Shown: positions 50,959-59,802 of the stretch, piece by piece
Position numbering within the stretch: the stretch's first letter is position 1
Layout: every line of letters starts with the position of its first letter
Assembly: GCA_958296225.1 (NCBI GenBank)
Contig: OY282456.1
Coordinates: forward strand, 1,116,001-1,180,000
From: an uncultured Dehalococcoidia bacterium
GTDB taxonomy: Bacteria > Chloroflexota > Dehalococcoidia > Lucifugimonadales > UBA3495
Direction: 5' to 3'
Length of the DNA: 64,000 nucleotides
Notes under the pieces: generated by a model
What the model saw: the letters and a program-made list of their open reading frames with translations, nothing else
The model's database searches: none
What the model was told of the DNA's origin: nothing
Made by a program: the position numbers and the translations under genes

Positions 50959-53900
50959 CCGAACAGCCCGCCAGCCGCGGCCAGCGCCTCGTCCACCTCC
51001 GCCATTAGGATGGTTGCGGCGATGGCCGCCGTCATCCGCCGGTAGTGTTCCTGGTCGTCAAAGGACAGGACGCGGCCTTGTCGGTCTTTCAGCCATCTGT
51101 CCATCGGCTGGTAGCCGCCAATGCGGAACCTCCACACTGCCGGCGCAATGCCCTCAAAATACTGGCCCCGATTGATATAGACGCGGCCCGGCGCAACGTT
51201 GCCGACCCCGCCGGGCGGCGGCGCGCCGGGAGCGACATATTTCGGATAGCTCTTGGCAATGGCGTTGCCGCCGGGGACGGGGAAGCGCGCCAGGGAGTTG
51301 GCAACGTCCGGCCCGCGCAACAGGTGCGCGTCAACCAGCCGCTGCCCCAGACCGGCCAGGGCGCAGAACAGCGCGGCGTCGCCCGGCAGCGGCACCCGGG
51401 GAAAGTCGGCCCGTAGAAACTGGCCGTAGCGTTCCCGGTAGGCTGGCGAATGGAACACGGCGTAGATATATTGCAGCACATCCTCCGGCCCGAAAGTGTC
51501 TTGCAGGTCGCCCGGCCCGTCGGGGATAAATTGCAAGCCGACGCTGCTGGCCAAAGCGGTGGTGAAAGCGGGCGATAAGTTAGGCTCCCGGTGGTCTGCT
51601 GGGTAGAGGCCAGCGGCGATTTCTTGCCCTGACGGGTACAGGTAAAGCGGAAACAGTGTATTCCCATCTTGTGCAGCGCAAGATTTATGGCCGCATATAT
51701 GGTGTGCTGCCAGTACACCCCATTTGTCGGTAGTCTGGCGAGTGGCAATCAAACCTACATTGTCGCCTGATAAGAGATGCCGCATTACTTTGTTCCTGGG
51801 ATAAGACATAAAGCCTTTCCCTTCTCCAGTGTAATAAGTGTGCCGAATATCGAAGGGACGATACAGGATTGGCGTAGCAAGTTCGTCCCTTATCCCGGAT
51901 TTGTGCAAGTCATCCTGTGCTAACTGGACTTTCCAGTCCCGGGAATCAGCACCTAACTGGTACTCATCCCTAGCTGCCTCCGATTCCAAAACAGCAAAAC
52001 CGCTTACTACTTGCATGACATCATCTTTTGACCAGCGAACAGTCAATTTGTCGCGGCCAGTTACTATACCAAGCAAATGGTGGGGCATAATCTCGGTGAT
52101 TTTCGGCCACTGCTGATATTCGCCCTCCAGTTCCTTACCCCAGGGCTTGAAACGGAAATCAGGCGACTCCGGTTCTATCACTTCCCAATCGGTATTCGAC
52201 ATATCCAGCTCAGACAGACTGTCATACTTGGCATCCCGCGTTCCCCACAAATCGGCATGGCGAACCTTTGCCGGCCCCAACTGGTCCGCCTCTTTGACGA
52301 ATATCGCTATGGCGACGCCTTGCTGAATGTCAAAGACATTTTCATCGGAACCACCGTCAGGCGCTCTCTCTTTGGTGCGTGAGTTGCCGTGCAAATCCAG
52401 CAGGTATATGTCAGTGAAAGTGTCCCGCAACTGCTGGCGCATCCCGCGAAAAGTGGGTTTGTTCAGATAGGCATGATTGGTGATAAACGCCAAAATGCCC
52501 GCCCCGGACTGCTGGATACGCCACTGCCCGAACCGGATGAACTTCACATAGTCATCTTGCAGCCACTTGCTGTTGCGCTCTCCGAGAGGTTGACCGTCAA
52601 CTTGCTTGTAGTCGTTGATTAGTCCTCCAATCCACTCGCCCTTATTGGCAGAATGTCCGGAATAAGGCGGATTGCCCAGCACCACCATAATAGGCAGGTC
52701 GCGCTTGATGGCGGCTGCGGCGTTAGCCTCGTCGGTAATGGCGCGCAAGGGGCCGAACAGCGTTGCCGCCTGCTGTTCCGTGTGTTCCAAAGAGTTGGTG
52801 AGGTACACCCCCAGCCTTTCTTTGGCGTCAAACTGGTAGGCCCAATCCGCCCGCTGCGCCTCGGGCAGGTCCTGTGCCGCCAGCTGCATACCAAGTTTGA
52901 GGTGGGCCATCGCGTAGGGCGCCATCAGCAGCTCAAACCCGAATATGCGGGACAGCAGGTGGTCTTTGACGTAGCCGTCCCACATACCGCCCAGCCCGGC
53001 GCGGCTGTAGTATTCCCGGATGTAGTCAACTACGGCATAGAGAAAGGAGCCGGTGCCGCAGGCCGGGTCCAGCACCAGGACGCGGTGCGACTGCTTTTGC
53101 GCCGTTGCAATGCTGCCGTCAGCCCCCGGTTCAACAACTTCATAGGTGGTCGTGCCGAAATCGGCCAGCCCGGTGGGGCAGTGGAACCGCTCCCGCAACA
53201 AATAGTCCACGGAGCGGACGATATAGTTGACCACCGGCTCCGGCGTGTAATAAACGCCGCGCTGCTCCCGCAGTGCCGGGTCGTAGGCCGCCAGAAAAGT
53301 CTCGTAAAAGTGCATTATCGGGTCCTGGCGGACGGTCCTTTTGCCAAAGTCGGCCAGGATGGCCGCCATATCGGAACCGCCCAGCAGTTGCGTCAGGTCG
53401 TCAACGAAACTGACAAAAGGCTCGTGGTCCAGCCCCGGGCCGGCGACGGTATAAAATATCTGCTGGATAAAGGGGTTGGTCGGCGGAATCTGGTGGGCGG
53501 CGTAATGGCGGCTGAATTGGCCGGAATGATGATTGACGCGGGCGGCGAACAGGCCGGAGGCCAGCGTCTGGGCAAACATATCGGCGAAAGTGTCGGCGGA
53601 CAAGTCAGGAACCAAAGCCTCCCGCGATGCGTTGTACAAATCGCGCACATTTGCCGAAACCTTGTCCTGCTCAAAGCTCTGCCGCACCACATCGCGAATG
53701 ATGTGCGTCAGCCGGGCCATTCGCCGCACTAGCTCCTCCGAGTCATCCACCGGCTCGGGGCTGCGCTGCAGAAAATCGCCCAGCAGCAGCCCGACATGGG
53801 CAATGCCGTTGCCGGCGACGGACAAGTGGTGGTTGCCGCCCGGATGTGCCAGTGTGGCCGTGGCGCGCAATGCGCCTTCCACATACCAACGAAATTCGGT

Positions 53901-54212
53901 GTAGTTGGTAAGTATTAGGCTGGGCAAAGCGGTTCGGTAGCGTTTGAGCTGGTCATCCCTCTCCACGCTGTCGAGGTTGGCGCCGATGTCTTTGGTCTCG
54001 ATGTAGCCGATGACCAGCGGGTTGGCACCGGCCTTGGTGATGACAAAATCAGGTGCACCGCAGGCAACCCGTGTCGGCTCGTTAGTCGCAGTGACGCCGG
54101 CAGTCTCCAGCAACGACTGCAACGCCGGGCGATGGGTATGCTCGGTAGCGTTGCCCAAGGCTAAGTTGCCACGCTGGGTTTGGAGGTAGTTGTGGAAGTT
54201 GGTTGGAGTCAT
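50955..54212 (-). CDS. fused PD-(D/E)XK nuclease and N6-adenine methyltransferase (type ISP-like, no helicase)
   Basis: A 1085-residue single-chain restriction-modification protein. The N-terminal ~150 residues hold a PD-(D/E)XK-like site: Asp55 in ACGAPDFVITKAG, then IGYIETKD with Glu72 and Lys74. A gamma-type methyltransferase core follows with motif I VLDPACGTGSF (~379-390) and the catalytic NPPY in VVLGNPPYSGHS (~513-520). The last ~400 residues resemble the target-recognition and type ISP C-terminal domain (RPFDIRHTYYTGEGKGFMSY, LFPLYLYP). The helicase module of type ISP enzymes is missing, making it closer to type IIG. ATG 54212 is used; a HigBA gene pair runs towards it on the opposite strand. 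Confidence 0.82.
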   Translation of the reverse strand: MTPTNFHNYLQTQRGNLALGNATEHTHRPALQSLLETAGVTATNEPTRVACGAPDFVITKAGANPLVIGYIETKDIGANLDSVERDDQLKRYRTALPSLILTNYTEFRWYVEGALRATATLAHPGGNHHLSVAGNGIAHVGLLLGDFLQRSPEPVDDSEELVRRMARLTHIIRDVVRQSFEQDKVSANVRDLYNASREALVPDLSADTFADMFAQTLASGLFAARVNHHSGQFSRHYAAHQIPPTNPFIQQIFYTVAGPGLDHEPFVSFVDDLTQLLGGSDMAAILADFGKRTVRQDPIMHFYETFLAAYDPALREQRGVYYTPEPVVNYIVRSVDYLLRERFHCPTGLADFGTTTYEVVEPGADGSIATAQKQSHRVLVLDPACGTGSFLYAVVDYIREYYSRAGLGGMWDGYVKDHLLSRIFGFELLMAPYAMAHLKLGMQLAAQDLPEAQRADWAYQFDAKERLGVYLTNSLEHTEQQAATLFGPLRAITDEANAAAAIKRDLPIMVVLGNPPYSGHSANKGEWIGGLINDYKQVDGQPLGERNSKWLQDDYVKFIRFGQWRIQQSGAGILAFITNHAYLNKPTFRGMRQQLRDTFTDIYLLDLHGNSRTKERAPDGGSDENVFDIQQGVAIAIFVKEADQLGPAKVRHADLWGTRDAKYDSLSELDMSNTDWEVIEPESPDFRFKPWGKELEGEYQQWPKITEIMPHHLLGIVTGRDKLTVRWSKDDVMQVVSGFAVLESEAARDEYQLGADSRDWKVQLAQDDLHKSGIRDELATPILYRPFDIRHTYYTGEGKGFMSYPRNKVMRHLLSGDNVGLIATRQTTDKWGVLAAHHICGHKSCAAQDGNTLFPLYLYPSGQEIAAGLYPADHREPNLSPAFTTALASSVGLQFIPDGPGDLQDTFGPEDVLQYIYAVFHSPAYRERYGQFLRADFPRVPLPGDAALFCALAGLGQRLVDAHLLRGPDVANSLARFPVPGGNAIAKSYPKYVAPGAPPPGGVGNVAPGRVYINRGQYFEGIAPAVWRFRIGGYQPMDRWLKDRQGRVLSFDDQEHYRRMTAAIAATILMAEVDEALAAAGGLFG

Positions 54213-54286
54213 CAAGTAACATCCGTATGGTAGAAAGATAGGGCGGGCACCAACCCGCATATTGTAGCAAATGCGCCAGGTAATCG

Positions 54287-54407
54287 GGTAGCGTTCCGTT
54301 TAGGTGGTCGGGGCTTTTCAAAGTCAGGGATGCCGCTCTTGCCGTTCCTGGATTCCCGCTTTCGCGGGAATGGAGAATAATCAAACCACCTGAAACAGAA
54401 CGCTACC
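54287..54407 (+). mobile_element. MITE-like element, short copy D
   Basis: A 121-bp element. Ends GGTAGCGTTCCGTTTAGG and, reversed, GGTAGCGTTCTGTTTCAGG form inverted repeats. Its interior is shorter than copies A and B and contains ATTCCCGCTTTCGCGGGAAT. It fills most of the 298-bp gap before the ThDP enzyme genes. Confidence 0.75.
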
Positions 54408-54510
54408 ATGTAATCGCCCGCCAGTTGACGCCATCCCCGCCTGCCGGGTATATCTGTTGCCGGCATCCCCGGCTGCCGGATGCCCGAATCATCAGGAGGT
54501 AATCATTCCT

Positions 54511-55020
54511 ATGGCCGAGTTAAGCCCCGCCCGCGTGCTGGCCGAATTGAAAAAGAACGGCGCAACCCACGTCGTCTGGCTGCCCGACAGCGAAACCAAC
54601 TTCCTTTACGTGCTGATGCGCGACGACCCGACCATTGACCTGGTGCCGGTGAGCCGGGAGGGACACGCCTTTGCCACCGCGGCCGGCCTGGCCGCCGGCG
54701 GCCAGAAGCCGGTTATCCTCATCCAGAACACCGGGATGATGGAGTCGGGCGACTCGCTGCGCGGCTGGGGCCTGGGGATGAATACCCCGGTGGTGATGAT
54801 GGTGGGCTACCGGGGCTGGACGCGCCACGGCGTCATCAACGACACCGCCGCCTTTTACACCGAGCGGTTTCTGCACGCCTTCAACATCAACTATTACCTG
54901 GTGGAGTCGGACGAAGACGCCGACCGCATCTCGATAGCTTTTGCCGAAGCGCAGCGGGAAAAGCGGCCGGTGGCCGTGCTGGTGGGCGACGAATATCACG
55001 GCTTCAACGTCAGCCGCTGA
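54511..55020 (+). CDS. ThDP-dependent decarboxylase, N-terminal (PYR) subunit
   Basis: A 169-residue subunit resembling ComD or the N-terminal half of phosphonopyruvate/sulfopyruvate decarboxylase: VWLPDSETNFLYVLMRDDPT, PVSREGHAFATAAGLAAGGQ with the ThDP-activating Glu, and IQNTGMMESGDSLRGWGLGM. GGAGG lies 12 nt before ATG 54511. The next gene encodes the complementary ThDP-pyrophosphate-binding subunit, so the two form a heteromeric 2-oxoacid decarboxylase. The substrate (sulfopyruvate, phosphonopyruvate or another) cannot be fixed. Confidence 0.83.
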   Translation: MAELSPARVLAELKKNGATHVVWLPDSETNFLYVLMRDDPTIDLVPVSREGHAFATAAGLAAGGQKPVILIQNTGMMESGDSLRGWGLGMNTPVVMMVGYRGWTRHGVINDTAAFYTERFLHAFNINYYLVESDEDADRISIAFAEAQREKRPVAVLVGDEYHGFNVSR

Positions 55021-55068
55021 GCAAGGCGATCCCGGTAAAAACACACCGTGGGAAAGGAAGTGACTGTT

Positions 55069-55662
55069 ATGATGAAGACAGCGGAAATGCTGGAAGTGTT
55101 CAATGGGCAGCGCGGCGACGCCATCGTGATACCGGGGCGCGGCGGGCGGTTTTGGGTGGAGCTGAGCGACCGGCCCGACCGGGACCTGCCCCTGGGGGAC
55201 CCGGCCATGGGCGGCCACGCCTCTTTTGCGCTGGGCCTGGCGCTGGCCCTGCCGGAGCAGCGGGTGGTGCTGTTCGACTCGGAGGGCGACGTGCTGATGG
55301 GCATGGGGGCGCTGCCCACCATCGCCGAGAAAGCGCCCGCCAACCTGTACCACTTTATGCTGGACAACGGCGTGTACGCCACCACCGGCGGCCAGCCCGT
55401 GCCCAACGCCGCGCAGATGGCCTACGACGTGGTGGCCCAGGGCTGCGGCTACCCGGCCACCTACGCCATTGACAACCTGGAGGATTTTGCGAGCCGGATT
55501 GGAGAGATTCTGAGCCAGCCCGGCCCGGTGTTCGTGGCGCTGAAAATCGACCCGGAGGTCATCAACGAACCTATCAACGCCCGCCCCCAGTGGCAGCGCA
55601 AAACGCGCAACCAGGCGGTGGCCGATATGCAGGCGGAGCTGGGGATTGCAGGGGCGGGGTAG
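55069..55662 (+). CDS. ThDP-dependent decarboxylase, C-terminal (PP) subunit
   Basis: A 197-residue subunit resembling ComE. It contains the ThDP-binding region DSEGDVLMGMGALPTIAEKA then NLYHFMLDNGVYATTGGQP, where Gly-Asp-Val and the NG/Y residues bind metal-ThDP. GGAAAGGAAGTG lies before ATG 55069 (MMKTAEM). It follows the PYR-domain subunit by 48 nt and completes a sulfopyruvate decarboxylase-like enzyme. Confidence 0.83.
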   Translation: MMKTAEMLEVFNGQRGDAIVIPGRGGRFWVELSDRPDRDLPLGDPAMGGHASFALGLALALPEQRVVLFDSEGDVLMGMGALPTIAEKAPANLYHFMLDNGVYATTGGQPVPNAAQMAYDVVAQGCGYPATYAIDNLEDFASRIGEILSQPGPVFVALKIDPEVINEPINARPQWQRKTRNQAVADMQAELGIAGAG

Positions 55663-55737
55663 CCGGTTGGCGCCGGGATACCCTGGCGCGAACCCCGACG
55701 TCGGCTTGCCGGTCAATTGCATCAGCGGAGGAATCTA

Positions 55738-56157
55738 ATGACTACTACCAACTTTGCGGCCGCCCAGCACGACCCGGCTACGGCCGGAGCCGTTCCGGCC
55801 TGGTTAGCCGCGGCTCAACAGGAACTTGCCGAGGTTGCCGCTGAGGCGCGCGAGAAGGATTTTCCGGTTCCTTCCGAGCTGGCTTTTGAGAACGCCAGGC
55901 GTTTGTTGCCGCAGATATACCGACTTTCACCCCGCCCCATTGCGGTCTATCCGATGCCGGACCGGGAGATTGTCATTGACATTCCCGGCGGATTTGGCCG
56001 GTCGGTTGGCGTGTACTGCGAATCCGACGGCGGCGCGCTGTGCCTGGTGAACATCTCCGGCGAGCACCGCCGCGCCCGTTACGCGACAACTCGCACGCTG
56101 CCCGACGGATTTATCCGCGAGGCCCTGGAGGAATTGGAGGAACAACCGACCGGATGA
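55738..56157 (+). CDS. conserved protein of an unknown two-gene cassette, gene 1
   Basis: A 139-residue protein with no recognised catalytic motif. It has ENARRLLPQIYRLSPRPIAV, EIVIDIPGGFGRSVGVYCES, GALCLVNISGEHRRARY and LPDGFIREALEELEEQ. It is preceded by AGCGGAGGAATCTA and overlaps the next gene by ATGA. I recall the pair as recurring together in other bacteria, which would suggest a toxin-antitoxin-like or regulatory cassette, but I cannot confirm this here. Confidence 0.6.
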   Translation: MTTTNFAAAQHDPATAGAVPAWLAAAQQELAEVAAEAREKDFPVPSELAFENARRLLPQIYRLSPRPIAVYPMPDREIVIDIPGGFGRSVGVYCESDGGALCLVNISGEHRRARYATTRTLPDGFIREALEELEEQPTG

Positions 56158-56582
56158 CTTTATCTAATCCCGACACCGACGATGTGCCGAGCCATATTGC
56201 GCCAGCAGAAGAGTTGGGGCGCGGCGTATTTTCGAGTCGAGATGCCAGACGCTCAAAAATCCCTGACTCGGTGTTTCTGGAAAGACGCGGTATCAGGGAA
56301 ATATCGGTTGACCGACTCACTTATGCAACGCCGGATACGGCAGCCGAAATCGCAGACCAGGCGGCAACCGCTCGCGGCCGGACATTCTACGGGTGGGCCG
56401 TCGTCACAGCCGCCGGCGCAGCGCAAAGCGGTCGTTGCATATCAGCAAGTCCTTTGCCCGACGGCGCCAATCCCTTTCATGCGGACATCATTCTGCCGGC
56501 ATCCGCCATTGCGGATTGGGATGAGCAAAAGCGGCACGCCCGAGAGCTGGCCGATGCCTCACGCTGGCGCCGCCGCCCCTAA
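56154..56582 (+). CDS. conserved protein of an unknown two-gene cassette, gene 2
   Basis: A 142-residue protein that overlaps gene 1 by 4 nt. Features are SNPDTDDVPSHIAPAEELGR, PDSVFLERRGIREISVDRLT, ARGRTFYGWAVVTAAGA, NPFHADIILPASA and ELADASRWRRRP. The FYGWAVV and N-P-(F/Y)-H-A-D motifs, with a His/Asp that could be functional, look conserved. It ends 6 nt before a convergent hydrolase gene. Confidence 0.6.
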   Translation: MTLSNPDTDDVPSHIAPAEELGRGVFSSRDARRSKIPDSVFLERRGIREISVDRLTYATPDTAAEIADQAATARGRTFYGWAVVTAAGAAQSGRCISASPLPDGANPFHADIILPASAIADWDEQKRHARELADASRWRRRP

Positions 56583-56588
56583 CCCGTC

Positions 56589-57401
56589 TCACCCTTGCTC
56601 CCCCAGAAACTCCCGCATCCGCGCCACGCACCATTCGGGGTAAATCACGTTGACCCCGTGGCCCAGGCCGGGCCACACCGTTAGCCGGCTGTTGGGTATC
56701 TCTGCCGCCATAAACTCCTGCTGCGCCATGCTGGTGGTCAGCGACTCATCCCCGGTCAACAGCAGCGTGGGTACGGTAATATCTTTCAGGTGGGGGCCAA
56801 AGTCCAGGCTGTCCAGGTAACTGTGCAGGGCCTGGCCGATGCCGGCGGGGGTTTTGTCCATCTCGGCGATGTACCAGTCTTTCAGGCCCGCGGCGGCGTG
56901 GCGCAGGTCCAGGCGGTAGTTGATGGTGGCCGCCGACCAGGCGCCGATGCCGCCCTGCTCCATCGTCGCCAGCCAGCTGCCGCCGGGGGTGGCATTCTCC
57001 CGGCGGGTGAGGCGGCAGGGCGAGTTGCACAGCACCAGCGCACGGCAGCGCTCCGGGTAGTCGTGGGCGAACTGCATCCCCATGATGCCGCCGAAGGACT
57101 CGCCAACGTACACCGCCTGGGCGACGCCTTCCTGGTCCAGGATGGCCAGCAGGTCGGCCAGCAGCACGTCCAGCGTAGGCGCGTAGCGCTCCGGGTCAAC
57201 GGTGGACTGGCCCATGCCCCGCAGGTCGGGCCGGATGACGCGGTACTCCCGGCCCAACAGCGGCGGCCAGTTGTACCAGAACCGGCCGTTCCGCGAAAAG
57301 CCGTGCTGCAGCACGACGGCGTCGGGAGACGCCCGCCAGGGGTCGGTGAAATCGTCCAGGTAGTAATGCAGTTGGGCGTCGCCGCGCCGGATGGTGGGCA
57401 T
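56589..57401 (-). CDS. alpha/beta hydrolase
   Basis: A 270-residue alpha/beta-hydrolase. It shows VVLQHGFSRNGRFWYNWPPL, RPDLRGMGQST, the nucleophile elbow YVGESFGGIMGMQF (Ser in G-E-S-F-G), LLLTGDESLTTSM and WPGLGHGVNVIYPEW with the catalytic His. Start MPTIRRGDAQLHYYLDD is the ATG at 57401, with GAGG 8 nt upstream. About 70 bp covering this start are repeated, imperfectly, at 59654-59725. Substrate unknown. Confidence 0.85.
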   Translation of the reverse strand: MPTIRRGDAQLHYYLDDFTDPWRASPDAVVLQHGFSRNGRFWYNWPPLLGREYRVIRPDLRGMGQSTVDPERYAPTLDVLLADLLAILDQEGVAQAVYVGESFGGIMGMQFAHDYPERCRALVLCNSPCRLTRRENATPGGSWLATMEQGGIGAWSAATINYRLDLRHAAAGLKDWYIAEMDKTPAGIGQALHSYLDSLDFGPHLKDITVPTLLLTGDESLTTSMAQQEFMAAEIPNSRLTVWPGLGHGVNVIYPEWCVARMREFLGEQG

Positions 57402-57538
57402 AGGGTGACCTCGCGCGCATTGCGGTTTCCGCTGATATACCACAACCCGGCCGGGCCGGCAAATCCGGCCCGGCGGCGGGAGGCGCGCCCACCGGATTTG
57501 CGCCGGCTGACACCCGCCGGCCGGCGCGTGCGGAAAAG

Positions 57539-58819
57539 CTAGTCGCCGTGGTAGATTGCCAGCAGCATCCGCTCCACGTGGGACGGGAACGCGGTGTCGT
57601 AGTTCGCCCAACTCTGATACTTGGGCAGCTCCAGCGTCTGCGGCAGCGTGTTGTACAGCCCATAGGCGCCGAAAGCGCCGCCGGCCTGGGCAATGGCGGC
57701 GTCCACGACGGGCTTGACCGCATCGTAGAGGTCGTTGTAGTAGGCCACGTTTTCCATCAGGTCAACCGGGTCGGTTCCCGTCGAGTGGGCGTTGATGGCG
57801 TGCTTGATGTCCCACTTGCTGATGGTGTTGAGGATGTGGCGGGTGCCGGTAAAGTGCTTGTCATGAACCCAGTTCTTCTCGGTCAGGGATCGCGGCTCGT
57901 ACATATCGGCGGTGGCGATAATCTGCTCCGCCGGCATATAGACGATGGTGGTGGCATCTCCGTCGCCGGGGCCGAGGTAGCGCAGCTGCACGGTTTTGCC
58001 GCCGACGGTGAGGTCCAGCCGGTCGCTAAAGGTGCGGTCGACTTCGGGGACGTCGCCCAGAGTGTCCAGGTCAAAGTTGGCCTGGCAGTTGATATGGCAG
58101 ATAACTTCGGCGTCGGGGAACACGCCGGTGCCGCCCACGTGGTCGTAATGCTCGTGGGAGAGAACGATGGTGGTGACGGGGGCGCTGGTGATTTTGGCGA
58201 TTTCGGCTTTGAGCGACTGCCCGCGTCCGTTGTTGCTGGGGTCGGTGACCAGCACGCCGTCATCGCCGACCACCACCAGGCTGCTGGTGAAGAAGCCGAA
58301 ATAGTGATACACGCCGTCGTCCAGCATCGTCATCGTGGGCATTTGCATTGCCGGAGGGGCCGGCGCCGGCTTGATGGGGGGCCAGTAGATTGCCCACGGC
58401 GTCCAGACGAATTTCCCGTCGCTAATCTGGAGGCTGGTATGGCCGTACACATACTCCTTGGCGGGGTCCAAATTTTCGACGAGCAGGGTTCCGGCGCTGC
58501 CGCTCAACAGCTGTGCGGCATAACGGAAGGTGCTGCTGTCGATGCTCTGGCCTGTGTTGGGCGCGTCGGGGCTGACTTTGTCGGCGACGAAAATCCACTG
58601 GTAGGACGGCTGCGTGGGCGGCGTCCAGGTGAGGGTAGCCGATGTTCCGTCGGCGCTGCGCGTGGCGGACAGCCCGACGTCTTCCGATGGCGCGCCGGTT
58701 TGCGCGTAAGCCCGCCCGGCGGCGACGGTGACGCACGCCAGCAGAAGCAGTACAATGGCGGCCAGGATAATTGGCCGGGCCGCCGGCGGGATGTGTGGCA
58801 GTGTGTTAGCGTTTGGCAT
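57539..58819 (-). CDS. exported metallo-beta-lactamase-fold hydrolase
   Basis: A 426-residue secreted protein. Residues 1-40 form a signal peptide (IILAAIVLLLLACVTVAAGR then AYAQTG). A fibronectin III-like beta domain follows (ATLTWTPPTQPSYQWIFVAD), then the MBL fold with HxHxDH in LSHEHYDHVGGTG and further metal-ligand candidates His in ICHINCQ and Asp in ATADMYEPRS. GGAGG lies before ATG 58819. It may be a lactonase- or sulfatase-type hydrolase; substrate unknown. Confidence 0.82.
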   Translation of the reverse strand: MPNANTLPHIPPAARPIILAAIVLLLLACVTVAAGRAYAQTGAPSEDVGLSATRSADGTSATLTWTPPTQPSYQWIFVADKVSPDAPNTGQSIDSSTFRYAAQLLSGSAGTLLVENLDPAKEYVYGHTSLQISDGKFVWTPWAIYWPPIKPAPAPPAMQMPTMTMLDDGVYHYFGFFTSSLVVVGDDGVLVTDPSNNGRGQSLKAEIAKITSAPVTTIVLSHEHYDHVGGTGVFPDAEVICHINCQANFDLDTLGDVPEVDRTFSDRLDLTVGGKTVQLRYLGPGDGDATTIVYMPAEQIIATADMYEPRSLTEKNWVHDKHFTGTRHILNTISKWDIKHAINAHSTGTDPVDLMENVAYYNDLYDAVKPVVDAAIAQAGGAFGAYGLYNTLPQTLELPKYQSWANYDTAFPSHVERMLLAIYHGD

Positions 58820-58971
58820 TTCCCGGAGCCTCCTGTATCCGTTGCGGTGGGCCGTCTGGGCCCGTTTGCGACAGCGACGGGCCGGGCCGCCGCCGGATTG
58901 CGCCGGCCCGCAGTCGCCGGCGGCATCATATCACACTGCATAACGCCGCCGCAGGGCGCGCCCGCGTGGAC

Positions 58972-59556
58972 GGCAGCGTTCCGTTTCAGGTGGTTTGGTT
59001 GTTCCTCATGAGGTGGTGGTGAGGTGGTGGGCTGGGTTCACCGGCGATGCTCCTTGCTGGTTCAGGTGGTCGGGGTTACGGTTCAGGCTATCGGGGTTCA
59101 AGTGGTTGGCGGGATACGGTGGGCGAGCCAGAGGTTACCGGTCATTGTCAGCCCCACGGCCGGGGGTTTTACGCAAAGTTTTGCTCCGATGGTTCGTGAA
59201 CTGCGCTTGAAGGCGCAGCCACGCAGCGCGGTGGCAGTCGCTGTTAGCCGGTTAGACCGTTCTCGCGTAAGCATTGGACGAGGGGTCTCCAAGACGCCGG
59301 TATGCGATTTTTATGCTGACTGGCCGTTGACGACCGGTTGACCTCTGGCTGGACTGGGATTCACGTGATAGATTGCAGTATAGTACCGATGTTCGCTGTT
59401 GTCAAAGGGGGGGTTGTCAGTGGGCAGGGGCAAAGTGCGGGCGGCGGGTTTTGCGGGCGGCGGAGCGGGAGGGCTGCCCCTCTCCCAACCCTCTCCCACA
59501 GGGGGAGGGGGCTTTAATGACTTTGCAAAGCCCCGACCGCCGGCAACGGAACGCTG
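58972..59556. repeat. opposed MITE ends bounding ~585 bp
   Basis: The left end reads GGCAGCGTTCCGTTTCAGG and the right end, reversed, GGCAGCGTTCCGTTGCCGG. They could be two separate degraded elements or one enlarged element; the interior has no transposase. Confidence 0.4.
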
Positions 59557-59653
59557 CCCCGCGTGGAGACGGCGTTCCTTATCTGGCGGTCAAGCATTGG
59601 GGTTGGGAACGTTACTTTTACGGGGATAGGCAAAATGGACAGGATTTTGGATT

Positions 59654-59725
59654 TGCCGCGCCGGATGGCGGGCATAAGGTGACGGCGCGCGCATTGCGGT
59701 TTTGGCGGATATGCCATAACCTTAA
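59654..59725 (-). repeat. copy of the 5' end and leader of the hydrolase gene
   Basis: GCCGCGCCGGATGGCGGGCA then TAAGGTGACG and GCGCGCATTGCGGTTTT match the region at 57381-57452 containing the start of the alpha/beta hydrolase (MPTIRRG); here the frame would read MPAIRRG and then stops resembling it. Confidence 0.55.
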
Positions 59726-59802
59726 CCTTGCATTGCCAGCCAATCCGCACCGCCCGCACCCCGGCGGACGAATGCACCCCCACCGGAGCCGCAAATATCC
59801 CT

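Larger units (their letters stand above)
58820..59802. other. gene-free region, 983 bp, with repeat remnants
   Basis: No gene is supported. The region holds a MITE-type end at 58972-59000 (GGCAGCGTTCCGTTTCAGG), an inverted MITE-type end at 59541-59556 that continues as copy D does (AAAGCCCCGACC), a low-complexity GGTGGT-rich patch (59010-59110), CCCCTCTCCC / GGGGGAGGGG sequence (59478-59512), MITE interior-like sequence (TTACGGGGATAGGCAAAATG then GGACAGGATTTTGG, 59617-59650) and the 70-bp hydrolase-start repeat (59654-59725). Confidence 0.6.

Noticed and set aside
58972-59556. A complete insertion sequence bounded by the two MITE-type ends
   Set aside because: No transposase or other coding frame lies between the ends, so two unrelated degraded copies are as likely.
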